Assembly: GCF_000699445.3 (NCBI RefSeq)
Contig: NC_067195.1
Coordinates: forward strand, 85,446,569 to 85,510,568
Direction: 5' to 3'
Origin: Schistosoma haematobium
Taxonomy: Eukaryota; Platyhelminthes; Trematoda; Strigeidida; Schistosomatidae
Length of the DNA: 64,000 nt
A program made the translations under genes and the position numbers. Positions 11,251 to 21,021 of this stretch are shown piece by piece. Below the pieces are notes generated by a model. The model saw nothing but the letters and a program-made list of their open reading frames with translations. It was not told the DNA's origin and made no database searches. Within the stretch, counting starts at the first letter, position 1; each line of letters opens with the position of its first letter.

Positions 11251-11547
11251 CGACGAATCGATTATAAGCGTCATAATACTTCCACACAAACGCATATACA
11301 AAACTACATATATATCACCGGAACACAGATAGATCATATTTGCACCGATAAAAATATTCAGAAGATCCATAGAGGACGTGAGAACAAATAGAGTAGCTGA
11401 CATAGCTTCAGATTATCACCAACTGGTAGTTGCTAAGATGAAACTAAAACTAAAGAACTACTGAACAACTAAAGAAACAGCATTACATAGGTTTAACACA
11501 GACATCCTTCAACATACTGGCAAACTCAATGTATTCAAGATAACTTT

Positions 11548-11940
11548 TAGTGGCCCGAGATCTGACTCCAATCAGATCGTATACTGATTCTCGTTATCGT
11601 TATCGTTATCGTTATACATGTAGCCAATCCTCGTGTATTATCCTCGACTTAAATCTCGTCGGTGAATAACGGAATTAAACAAGTCAAATATGAGAGTGCA
11701 TTCCTAATATGTATTATTCATGCAATTATTGATCCGAACAGACGATCAAGGAAACGAAGTGAAACGAAATGATGCGCTTTGGAAAAGGCATGCGACCCAA
11801 CTCGATTTAACCAAGCATGGATCGATATTTATAGTCGAACAAAAATAAGTTACAAACATGTGATGAGTAAGACAAGAAATGCACACACATACGCTTACAT
11901 AAAAACAATCAAGGTTGATAAGCGAATAAGCGACTACAAA
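11548..11940 (+). repeat. interspersed repeat, possible solo LTR
   Basis: Shares TAGTGGCCCGAGATCTG at its start and the block from GGAATTAAACAAGTCAAATA to GGTTGATAAGCGAA with 27733-28500. It contains a (CGTTAT)n run at about 11593-11615. Its size and position inside RTE C suggest an inserted LTR, but the ends and TSD are not clear. Confidence 0.45.
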
Positions 11941-11941
11941 C

Positions 11942-12320
11942 ATGCTCCACGTTCTATTTAGGAGTATTTGGGAGGAAGAAGAAGAAGAAGAAGTGCCAAT
12001 AAACTGGAAAGAAGGACACTTCATCAAAATACCAAAGAAAGGAGATCTGAGCAAATATGAGAACTATAGAGGCATCACATTTCTGTCAGTACCAGGAAAC
12101 GTTGTCAACAGAGTGTTGGCGAACCAAATAAAAGATTCAGTAGACGCCCAACTTCGAGATCAACAGACTGGATTCCGTAAGGATCGATCGTGCAAATACC
12201 AAATAATGACAGTACGGATCATCGTTGAACTATCAACTGAATGGAAGATGCCAGTATACGTCAAATTCCTTGACTATGAAGGAGAGGTTGACAATGTGAA
12301 TAGAAGGACGTATAATGTAA
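11942..12320 (+). pseudogene. RTE C reverse transcriptase remnant
   Basis: Encodes the finger region up to palm motif A, which has decayed from FIDYEKAFD to FLDYEGEVD and so lost the catalytic Asp context. A GAA triplet run has grown to seven Glu codons (EEEEEEE) just before VPINWKEG. Confidence 0.75.
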
Positions 12321-13399
12321 ATCTTGTTCTCAAACGATGCCTACAAAACACTTAATGTTTAGAAAATTACCGACTCATACCTGATAGAGGTGAATATAAC
12401 TAGAACTGAGAAGAAAACCCAGTTGATTACTTTATTAACTGGTCTACGAAACGTCTTGTACACAATCATAATCAACGTTTAGCTTAACACAAATGTGCAT
12501 TCGCGATGTCCATGAAGTTTAATCAGTACGACGAAGTGAGATTAAAGAAAAGTTGAAATGTTCATAGTATAATAAAACATATCCAGTGTTTGCGAATAAA
12601 TTTAAGGGGAGGATGGTTTAGAGAAACTAAAACTACGAGTTGATATCAATGAAGCTCATGAAGGGAAAGAAGATGAGTGAATATATCTGCATCTCTGTAA
12701 CAAGTTCTGAACCATTTCATTTAGTGTCTCTAACTATTAATCACGGATGCCACACCGACCTCAAATAGGTCTTTAGTTAGCGAAATGGCTCAGCCCAACA
12801 GTCAGTGACTTCGTAGACTAATGTGAAGTTTTGCTACTCATAGTTTTCTCTCAATCTATTCCTATACTACTCAACTCTGCCCGAAGAGTTAGGAGGTGAT
12901 TGAATATACACAAAAAATGTCCCGGCCACCATATCTGCGAAGATTCAGGGTCTTGTCAATCGATGTGAGATACCTATGTGTTAACAAACGCCTAGCTTCA
13001 ATAATGCTCAGTTGGTTGTTTCAACACACATAGGTAGTGTGTATAGTCATCATTAGAGGACTTTAGTACCTTATTACAAACTGGAATTAGTCACACGTAA
13101 TTACATCCTACTTCCAGTTTAGCTAATATGTCAGTCAACCTAACTATCAAAACTAGACCACCATCATTGATGATCATCAAGTTTAACCTACCAGATTCCG
13201 CTGATCTTCGTCTTTTCAGATTGGCTGTAACCTTTCCAAGTTTGTTAGAAGTTGAAGATCTTATGTGGATCTTCAATCCAAGTTGTTTGGGTACATGGGA
13301 TAGCTACTATTTGAAGTTTTTCACAATCATTTCAAACATCTAGGTGCAAACGAGATCACAATCGATGTCTTTTCGGATACGGACTCATTCATAATTCCT
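12321..13399. other. no gene recognised
   Basis: Mixed AT-rich sequence. A 71-codon frame at 13128-13343 has no recognisable motif and is taken as chance. Confidence 0.4.
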
Positions 13400-13542
13400 C
13401 ATCTTATTAAAAGACTAATATTTGAACGAAGAATATAATCTTCAGGTTCTACATTTATCCGATATCCAAATTAATAATCGGAAAAGTGGTCAGGTTGGTG
13501 GTAAAGTGCATCGCTTAAAGTTAAAGCATATGAATTGTAGGA
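13400..13542 (-). repeat. repeat X, inverted copy
   Basis: Reverse complement of 1390-1530 and 25690-25815, with blocks such as AATAATCGGAAAAGTGG and AAGTGCATCG. The repeat resumes at 13898 after the SINE, which shows the SINE inserted into it. Confidence 0.75.
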
Positions 13543-13885
13543 GGAGCCGTTACCAGTGGAGTTCAACCAGGTCTGTTGCGAGAGATCAACTCACTGAAGA
13601 CAATGGTGTACGGTGGTGCAACTCGGTGGATTGGTTGAAGTTAGACATTAACACCGTTGGATGCAGGCCGGCTCAGTGGTCTAGTTGGTTAAGCGCCTGG
13701 CGCAAGACTGATAGGTCGTGGGTTCGAACCTCGCGGGTTGCGGTATCGTGGATGCGCACTACTGAGGAGTTTCATACTAGGATGAAACGGCCGTCCAGTG
13801 TTTCCAGGTTTTCCATTGTGGTCTAGCTTGAATTAACTCATGAATTCAATCAGTGAAATTTCTAAAATCTACACAAAACTCCTTC
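13543..13885 (+). mobile_element. SINE family A, long copy with 12-bp TSD
   Basis: Flanked by TGAATTGTAGGA at 13531-13542 and 13886-13897. In order: about 115 bases of non-tRNA leader (CCAGTGGAGTTCAACC...), the tRNA-like head with A and B boxes (about 13663-13740; B box GGTTCGAACC), the hammerhead, and the tail ending CACAAAACTCCTTC. The copy at 63.2-63.5 kb starts further upstream, so this one lost about 50 bases at its 5' end. Confidence 0.9.
13756..13801 (+). ncRNA. hammerhead ribozyme of SINE family A, weakened copy
   Basis: CTGAGGA at 13762-13768, GAAAC at 13784-13788 and GTC at 13793-13795. It has the same wobble-only stem II and stem I mismatch as the copy at 133-178. Confidence 0.55.
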
Positions 13886-13925
13886 TGAATTGTAGGATTG
13901 TCAAACAAAATAGAATAAAATTGTT

Positions 13926-14222
13926 AATGTTGATACAAATGTTCCCCTCACAGAAACCATTTGCTTTTTATGTGACTGTATTGAAAACAATAATCTCGAT
14001 ATTTGTATCATGAAACAATACCTTAAAGATCTACTTCTATGATGCACGCTCAACGTGCAATTTAGATTTAATGATGTTTTCTATAGACAAATAGATGAAG
14101 TTGCAATGGGCTCTCTATTCGGTCCTCTCCTGGCTGACTGTTTCATGACTAATCTAGAAAATTCGGTACTTTGTCCAATAATTGAGAGATTTCATTTATA
14201 TAAGAGATGACACTTTCATTAT
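13926..14222 (+). pseudogene. PLE family-3 reverse transcriptase, first segment
   Basis: Translation gives TNVPLTETICFLCDCIENNNL, then CTLNVQFRFNDVFYRQIDEVAMGS (motif B), GPLLADCFMTNLEN, and LYKR before the expected YVDD. The sequence stops at GACACTTTCATTAT, exactly where RTE D begins. Its continuation lies inverted at 24265-23796. One in-frame stop is present. Confidence 0.85.
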
Positions 14223-14412
14223 TTAACTCCGCCTGTAGCCCTTATAGGGTTACTGCCGGTCCCAAGCCCGGGTAAAGCAGGAGGGTTGGGCATGGCGTTA
14301 GCGTCCCCATCCCGTAGAAAACTAACTCGCTAAAAAAACGCTTACCAGAAAAAATAATCCAAACCATTTTAACTCTGCCCTGGGAGTTAGAAGGTCTTGA
14401 TTTAGAAGAATT

Positions 14413-15129
14413 ATGACGCTTCATGGTGAAAGCCGAGCTCCTTCGGAAGCCACGAGGCCGATTCCCCTTCTAACAACCAGAGCAAAAATTTTTATAGGTA
14501 CATGGAACGTTCGAACAATGTGGGAAACCGGGAAGACCAGTCAAATAGCAATGGAAATGAGGAGATACAACTTAGCAGTACTGGGAATCAGCGAAACACA
14601 CTGGACCAAAGCTGGACAGAAAAGGCTAGCTACGGGAGAGATGCTGCTATACTCCGGTCACGAAGAGGACAATGCTCCACACACTCAGGGAGTCGCTCTT
14701 ATGTTGTCCAAAGTAGCACGAAATGCACTTGTAGGATGGGAATCTCACGGATCCAGAATCATCAAAGCATCATTCAAAACAAAGAAGGAGGGGATCTTAC
14801 TGAATATTATCCAATGTTATGCACCCACCAATGATAGCAACGACGACATTAAAGATCAATTCTACGAGCGGCTGCAGTCAATCATAGAGAAATGCCCAAG
14901 AAAGGACCTAACTATTCTGATGGGAGATCTAAATGCCAAAGTCGGAATAGACAACACTGGATATGAAGATATTATGGGACGACATGGACTGACTGGGAGA
15001 GAGAAACGAAAATGGAGAAAGATTTGCAAATCTATGTGCATTCAACAAATTAGTCATAGGAGGCACAATATTTCCACACAAACGTATACACAAGGCTACA
15101 TGGATCTCACTGGATCACACCACAGATAA
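14413..15129 (+). pseudogene. RTE D endonuclease domain
   Basis: A 238-codon frame of EEP endonuclease: FIGTWNVRTMWETG (about residues 27-40), ISETHWTKAG (Glu near 61), YSGHEEDNAPHTQ, IIQCYAPTNDSN and LMGDLNAKVG (catalytic Asp and Asn). The C-terminal part with the SDH triad runs on in another frame (about 15130-15240, DIASDHH). One shift near 15030 breaks it. Confidence 0.88.
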
Positions 15130-15401
15130 CCAGATAGATCATATTTGCATCAACAAAAAATTCCAAAGGACAATGGAAGATGTGAGAACCAGGAGAGGTG
15201 CTGATATAGCTTCAGATCACCACCTAGTTGTGGCCAATTTAAAACTGAAGCTAAAGAAGAACTGGACAACTGGATAAAACAGAAATACAAAGGTTCGATA
15301 CAGCCTTCCTTCGAGATACTGACAAACTCAATGAATTCAAGATAGCTCTCAACAACAGGTTCCAAGCCTTACAAGATCTACTGAAGGAAGAAGAAACTAG
15401 T

Positions 15402-17240
15402 ATGGAGGACAACTGGAAAGGTATCAAGGAAGCATTAACTTCAACGTGTCAAGAGGTTCTCGCTCTAAAGAAATACCATCATAAGGAATGGACCTCTACA
15501 GAAACTCTGGACAAGATCAAAGAAAGGAAGAACAAGAAGGCAGCAATAAACAACAGCCGAACACGAGCAGAGAAAGTCCAAGCACAAACTGAATACATAG
15601 AAGCAAACAAACAAGTGAAGAGGAGCATTAGAGCCGACAAGAATAAATATGTGGAAGAACTAACAACGACGGCAGAAAAGCTGCTAGAGAAGGAAATATG
15701 AAACAGCTTCACGATACAACGAAGAAACTAGCAGGGAAATACAGTAAACCAGAGAGACCGGTTAAAGACAAAGAAGGCAAGCCAATCACTGATATTCAAC
15801 AACAGCGGAACAGATGTGTAGAATACTTCGAGGAACTCCTGAATAGGCCGGCTCCAATGAATCCACCGGACATCGAAGCAGCACACATAGATCTTCCTAT
15901 AGACGTCAACCCACCAACGACGGAAGAAATCAGAATGGCCGTCAGACGAATCAAGTGTGGGAAAGCAGCAGGACCTGACAACATACCAGCTGAAGCACTG
16001 AAATTAGACATCGAAGCAACCACAAGCATGCTTTATCTTCTATTCAAAAAGATTTTGGAGGAGGAACAAGTGCCGGTGGACTGGAAAGAAGGACACCTCG
16101 TCAAGATTCCAAAGAAAGGAGATCTGAGCAAATGTGAAAACTACAGAGGCATTACACTACTGTCAATACCAGGAAACGTTGTCAACAGAGTGTTGCTGAA
16201 CCGGATGAAGGATGCAGTGGACGCTCAAATTCGAGATCGATAGGCTGGATTCCGTAAGGATCGGTCGTGCACAGACCAAATTGCGACACTACGGATCATC
16301 ATCGAACAATCAGTTGAGTGGAACTCATCACTATAAATCAACTTCATTGATTATGAAAAGGCATTCGACAGTTTAGAGAGTGTAGATAGGAGGACATTAT
16401 GGAAACTTCTTCAACACTACGGAGTTCCTAAGAAGATTGTCAATATTATCCGGAACTCATACGACGTACTACAGTGCAAAGTAGTGCATGGAAGACAGCT
16501 GACAGATGCATTCCAAGTAAGGACCGGAGTCAGACAAGGCTGTTTACTCTCTCCCTTCCTCTTTCTTCTGGTGGTCGACTGGATTATGAAGACCTCGACA
16601 TCTGAAGGAAAACACGGAATACAATGGACAGCTCAGAATCAATTAGACGATTTGGACTTCGCAGATGACCTAGCCCTCCTATCACGTACACACGAACAGA
16701 TGCAGGCAAAGACAGTCAGTGTAGCAGCAGTCTCTGCATCAGTAGGCCTCAGCATACACAAAGGGAAAACCAAGGTCCTCAAATTCAAAGCGGAGAACAG
16801 CAATCCAATCACTCTTGATGGCGAAACTCTGGAAGATGTAGAGTCCTTCACATGCCTAGGAAGCATCATCGGTGAACAAGGAGGTTCAGATGCAGACGTA
16901 AAGGCGAGGATTGGCAAAGCAAGGGTCGCGTTCCTACAATTGAACGAACATATGGAACTCAAAACAACTTTCAACCAATATCAAAGTGAGAATCTTCAAT
17001 ACGAACGTCAAGGCAGTTCTACTGTATGCAGCTGGAACTTGGAGAACTACAACAACCACAATCAAGAAAGTACAAGTATTTATAAATAGCTGTCTACGCA
17101 AGATACTCAACATCCATTGGCCGGATACCATCAGCAATAGCCTTCTGTGGGAGAGAACAAACAAACTTCCAGCTGAAGAAGAAATTAGGAAAAAACGATG
17201 GAAATGGATAGGACATACATTACGCAAATCACCAAACTGA
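15402..17240 (+). pseudogene. RTE D reverse transcriptase and C-terminal domain
   Basis: Pieces at 15402-15701, 15698-16243, 16484-17089 and 16986-17240. Motifs in order: [40 protein letters not shown], motif A near 16360, [23 protein letters not shown] (catalytic Asp pair), ITLDGETLEDV, then [15 protein letters not shown], the Trp-rich C-terminal motif of RTEs. Breaks: a missing A near 15675, a stop at 16240, a stop near 16334 and a shift near 16980. Confidence 0.88.
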
Positions 17241-17471
17241 ATCACGAGGCAAACCCTAACTTGGAATCCTGAAGCGAAGCGGAAAAGAGGAAGGCCAAAG
17301 AACACATTACGTCGGATAATAGAAGCAGATATGAAAAGGATGTATAGGAACTGGAAGGAGCTAGAAAGGAATGCCCAGGACAGGGTTGGATGGAGAATGC
17401 TGGTGAGCGGCCTATGCTCCTTCACGAGGAGTAACAGGCGCAAGTAAGTAAGTCAGTAAGTAATTAAGTAA

Positions 17472-17722
17472 GTATCGAACACGTGATTGTTTTCGTTCCC
17501 CTTTTAAGAATCAGGCCGGATAATGTTCCGAGATGCGTTTGGATAGTGATCGCTTTCTGCGGCCTATGTAGCATGCCCCACATGAGCAAGTAAGTTTATA
17601 TATACACATTGAAGTGGCCCAAAGCGGAAGTTTGCCCTTTAGACACCCAGAATGGTAGGTCGGCTAGAGAAAATGACTCGGAGCTTATCTGCGTGGAATG
17701 TCTTATTCAATGATTTAGAAAT
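17472..17722 (-). pseudogene. PLE family-3 GIY-YIG segment
   Basis: On the minus strand, after the TSD, it encodes ...TFHADKLRVIFSSRPT, then ATYIGRRKRSLSKRISEHYPA and LKGERKQSRV. It joins, across the family-1 array, to the family-3 segment at 23796-24265 on the same strand. It ends at GTATCGAAC (17472-17480), the reverse complement of GTTCGATAC at 25359-25367. Confidence 0.85.
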
Positions 17723-17726
17723 TACC

Positions 17727-18227
17727 TTACCATTCAGAGGTGATTCAAATAGCCTTTTACTGAAACAACGACTTAAATCAGTCATCAATAAAACCTATTG
17801 CGCAGCAAAGGTCATCATCAAAGAAAGAACAAGGTGCATGCTTCATTCAAAACCTAAAGTACATGGAAACGATTGCGTCACATCCCACTGTGTTTACCAA
17901 TTTAAATGTGTGTGTGGTCACACATACATAGGGAGGAGTAATCGTGATCTCAACATTAGGGTGAGTGAACATGTACCCAAATGGCTTCAGAAACAAATAC
18001 AATCAAGTGAACCGATAAGAGCAGAGGATAAACATCCATCATCCTCTATTGCTAAACATATAATTGAAACAGGTCACAAGATTGATCTAAATTCAGCTTT
18101 TGTAGTGCTGTATAAAAGTGTAAAAGGGCGTATACTAAGGTTCATTGAAGCCTTAGCCATACGAAAATTCAAACCCCCTTTATGTGTTCAAAAACAGTTT
18201 GTTCTTACCTTAAACCTACCCTGGTAA
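17727..18227 (+). pseudogene. PLE family-1 GIY-YIG end, left partial unit
   Basis: Frame 17652-18227. The element part begins at LPFRGDSNSLLLKQRLK, then CVYQFKCVCGHTYIGRSNRD, RVSEHVPKWL and SSSIAKHIIETGHKIDL, and the conserved end EALAIRKFKPPLCVQKQFV...LPW. The upstream residues of the frame belong to the interrupted family-3 element. It lacks RT because the array starts here. Confidence 0.88.
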
Positions 18228-18360
18228 TATTGACTTATTATCCAGAGTGATTAGGTTTCAAATTGTGTTCACATTATTATTATTATTATTACTCTTATCA
18301 TTATCCTTATCTCCTCTTACCCCGTTTCCTGTCTAGTTGACCTTTTATTTTTATATATAA
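18228..18360 (+). promoter_or_regulatory. PLE family-1 unit junction (3' UTR / 5' leader)
   Basis: A 130-base non-coding junction repeated at 20875-21021 and 23552-23684, with (ATT)n and a TATATATAA stretch just before the next ATG. In PLE arrays this is where the promoter of the downstream unit would sit. No direct proof. Confidence 0.4.
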
Positions 18361-20007
18361 ATGCTCTTAACAAGTATATGTGTGACCAGATTGTTCGAAA
18401 TGTATTGCGCTAATATATCACATAGTTCTGATAATTTTCGTCTTCTCATTGCATTATCGAAATTTATCAAAGGGACTAATTGTTTTAAATTTCTTAAAAG
18501 AAGACTCCCTGCACATACTATCAAAAGGTTAGATGAACTTGTCAACCTTAAATGTAAAATTGTATCGGAACGCGTGAAACTGAACTTCTACAAATCTTGT
18601 TTGACGAGTCACATATTCCCAAATCAACTATACAAGAATTTACGTTCAAGTAAATTACAACCAAATATTTCAAATCTTATTCGATTGTCGAAATCATATA
18701 TAGATAAGTGCCAAGACAAACTGATCAATTTAATTGAATTACACACTCAAGCATTGCCTATATTAAATGAAATATCTATAGTCTGCCATATTAAATTCAC
18801 CAACTTTTGCAGTAATGTCATTTCGAAAACAAAGGAAAGGATTAGTAATAAGCTCGAAAAATCTTGTATTATTACTAATCAAGTTAATTTATTCCCAGTA
18901 AATCCTGAAAAGTATGTCACTAATTTATCTTCCATTGTATTATCTGCTAATGAAAAGGAAGCCCTTCCTCTTGGTTTTAATTTCTCCGTCCCTATAACGC
19001 AAATGTCTGAATTGGAAATAAATGCCCAGTTTGAAAATCTATATGATCAACTGAGTACTCTAACCCCTACGTCTTCAAATAATCAAAGCTGGTGTAAAGC
19101 TAAACTAGTGGATATAGCACACCAATTTCATAGTGTTGGCCCGAAGCAGAGAAGCATATTAACTTCTCAGCACTTTAAATCATTAAAAGAACTACGATCA
19201 AACTCTGATATTGTCTTGTTAAAACCTGATAAAGGATCAGGCGTAGTTATCATGAATAAATGTGAATATAAAAGTAAGATGTTATCTATCCTTAGTGATG
19301 ACAGTAAATTTATGCCTGATGTTGAATTTGGAGGTATCAGCAAACTAGAAAGAAGAGTAAATTCAAACCTAGAAAAATTGCTACTCATGAATATTATTAA
19401 TAAAGAGGAATTTAACTTTCTAAAACCTATGGGTTCCGAGTACCCTCATTTATATGGACTGCCTAAAATTCACAAACCTGATGTTCCTTTACGTCCAATT
19501 CTATCAATGTGCAGATCACCTACACATAATCTGGCTAAATGGTTAGCAAAGTTGTTGGATCCTATTCGAAGACATCTATGTAAGTATTCTCTAAAGGATT
19601 CTTTTGAACTGGTTGATCATTTAGATGACATTAATATCAAGGAAAAGACAATGTGTTCATTTGATGTAAATTCCTTGTTTACAAATGTACCTTTAAGAAA
19701 AACGATTGATATATTATGTGATTACATATCTGAAAACAATTTTCAATCACGTGTACCTGTAAAACTTCTTAAAGATTTACTATTACTATGTACTGACAAA
19801 GTTCAGTTCACTTTTGAAGGTGAATACTTTCGTCAGATTGATGGAGTTGCTATGGGTAGTCCGCTAGGACCATTACTAGCAGATGTGTTCATGGCACATG
19901 TTGAAAATCAGACTGATGAATTAATCGGAAACATGTCACTTTATAAGAGATATGTGGACGATATCTTAGTTGTTTGTGAGAAAAAGAGGATATGTACGGT
20001 TTATTAA
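18361..20007 (+). CDS. PLE family-1 reverse transcriptase ORF, unit 1
   Basis: A 548-codon frame beginning MLLTSICVTRLFEMYC. N-terminal half: PLE-specific region with LLKPDKGSGVVIMNK (about 284-298) and YGLPKIHKPDVPLRPILS. Palm: CSFDVNSLFTNVP with Asp435, GVAMGSPLGPLLAD (about 495-508) and YVDD (531-534). After YVDD the frame leaves the conserved path (EKKRICTVY, stop); one more A in the five-A run would join it to the GIY-YIG frame at 20047. PLE RTs are related to telomerase RT and act in target-primed copying. This start lies inside the pseudo-LTR. Both units share the break. Confidence 0.88.
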   Translation: MLLTSICVTRLFEMYCANISHSSDNFRLLIALSKFIKGTNCFKFLKRRLPAHTIKRLDELVNLKCKIVSERVKLNFYKSCLTSHIFPNQLYKNLRSSKLQPNISNLIRLSKSYIDKCQDKLINLIELHTQALPILNEISIVCHIKFTNFCSNVISKTKERISNKLEKSCIITNQVNLFPVNPEKYVTNLSSIVLSANEKEALPLGFNFSVPITQMSELEINAQFENLYDQLSTLTPTSSNNQSWCKAKLVDIAHQFHSVGPKQRSILTSQHFKSLKELRSNSDIVLLKPDKGSGVVIMNKCEYKSKMLSILSDDSKFMPDVEFGGISKLERRVNSNLEKLLLMNIINKEEFNFLKPMGSEYPHLYGLPKIHKPDVPLRPILSMCRSPTHNLAKWLAKLLDPIRRHLCKYSLKDSFELVDHLDDINIKEKTMCSFDVNSLFTNVPLRKTIDILCDYISENNFQSRVPVKLLKDLLLLCTDKVQFTFEGEYFRQIDGVAMGSPLGPLLADVFMAHVENQTDELIGNMSLYKRYVDDILVVCEKKRICTVY

Positions 20008-20046
20008 ATAAACTCAACACTCTCCAAAACCATATTAGTCTCTCAT

Positions 20047-20874
20047 GTGAAGAAGAGAAAACGATCAGCTTCCTTCCTAGATATACTCCTGAGTAGACGA
20101 GAAGATGGTTCAGTAAAGCGATCTATTTTTAGAAACCCAACGTGGACAGGTCAATATCTTAGTTATTATAGTTATTGCCCTGTGCAATACAAACGTGGTT
20201 TGATAAGGTGTCTTTTCAACAGACTCGACCGTATTTGTACCAATGACGCCATTGATGATGATGTAAAGTTGTTAAATAAAACGTTAATAGAAAATGGCTA
20301 TCCTTTGAAATTCATAAATAGATGGAAAGTCCATGGTTCAGCGAGACCTACTGTAGCCTCGGTAGAGAAAAAGCCTGTCTACATCACCTTACCATTCAGA
20401 GGTGATTCAAATAGCCTTTTACTGAAACAACGACTTAAATCAGTCATCAATAAAACCTATTGCGCAGCAAAGGTCATCATCAAAGAAAGAACAAGGTGCA
20501 TGCTTCATTCAAAACCTAAAGTACATGGAAACGATTGCGTCACATCCCACTGTGTTTACCAATTTAAATGTGTGTGTGGTCACACATACATAGGGAGGAG
20601 TAATCGTGATCTCAACATTAGGGTGAGTGAACATGTACCCAAATGGCTTCAGAAACAAATACAATCAAGTGAACCGATAAGAGCAGAGGATAAACATCCA
20701 TCATCCTCTATTGCTAAACATATAATTGAAACAGGTCACAAGATTGATCTAAATTCAGCTTTTGTAGTGCTGTATAAAAGTGTAAAAGGGCGTATACTAA
20801 GGTTCATTGAAGCCTTAGCCATACGAAAATTCAAACCCCTTTATGTGTTCAAAAACAGTTTGTTCTTACCTTAA
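20047..20874 (+). CDS. PLE family-1 linker and GIY-YIG endonuclease, unit 1
   Basis: A 275-codon frame. SFLDILLSRREDGSVKRSIFRNP and the YKRGLIRCLFNRLDRIC linker, the LPFRGDSN motif, the Cys-rich core CVYQFKCVCGHTYIGRSNRD, RVSEHVPKWL and HIIETGHKIDL, ending EALAIRKFKPLYVFKN. The last 10 residues differ from unit 2 because one C is missing in a C run near 20836. Intact elements encode this in one frame with the RT. Confidence 0.85.
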   Translation: MKKRKRSASFLDILLSRREDGSVKRSIFRNPTWTGQYLSYYSYCPVQYKRGLIRCLFNRLDRICTNDAIDDDVKLLNKTLIENGYPLKFINRWKVHGSARPTVASVEKKPVYITLPFRGDSNSLLLKQRLKSVINKTYCAAKVIIKERTRCMLHSKPKVHGNDCVTSHCVYQFKCVCGHTYIGRSNRDLNIRVSEHVPKWLQKQIQSSEPIRAEDKHPSSSIAKHIIETGHKIDLNSAFVVLYKSVKGRILRFIEALAIRKFKPLYVFKNSLFLP

Positions 20875-21021
20875 ACCTACCCTGGTAATATTGACTTATT
20901 ATCCAGAGTGATTAGGTTTCAAATTGTGTTCACATTATTATTATTATTATTACTCTTATCATTATCCTTATCTCCTCTTACCCCGTTTCCTGTCTAGTTG
21001 ACCTTTTATTTTTATATATAA

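Larger units (their letters stand above)
10490..12320 (+). mobile_element. RTE LINE copy C, strongly decayed
   Basis: The 5' leader (GGGTTGGACAT...) and endonuclease region run from 10490 to about 11250: ISETHWTQDRQKRIDSG, YSGHEEENATHVQGVALML, then FKTKKEAITMNVIQCYAP. The linker follows to 11547. RT resumes at about 11942: WKEGHFIKIPKKGDLSKYENY, QTGFRKDRSC. A foreign 390-bp block (11548-11940) replaces about 670 bases of the RTE. Stops are frequent. Confidence 0.82.
14223..17471 (+). mobile_element. RTE LINE copy D, full length but dead
   Basis: Runs from the 5' leader AACTCCGCCTGTAGC through endonuclease, RT and C-terminal parts to a (TAAG)n tail at 17440-17471. The left TSD is ACTTTCATTAT (14212-14222). 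Its expected right partner is not beside its tail but, as the reverse complement, at 24255-24265 next to RTE E. The last about 1.07 kb is near identical to RTE E (24266-25358, opposite strand). Confidence 0.93.

Noticed and set aside
13128..13343. 71-codon plus-strand frame
   Set aside because: No motif; overlaps a similar-sized frame on the other strand; chance likely.
16934..17443. 169-codon minus-strand frame over the RTE D 3' end (also 24298-24789 plus)
   Set aside because: Antisense of the RTE C-terminal coding region; no motif of its own.
18228..18360. hammerhead in the PLE family-1 unit junction
   Set aside because: Looked for CTGANGA and GAAA pairs; none found in this non-coding stretch.
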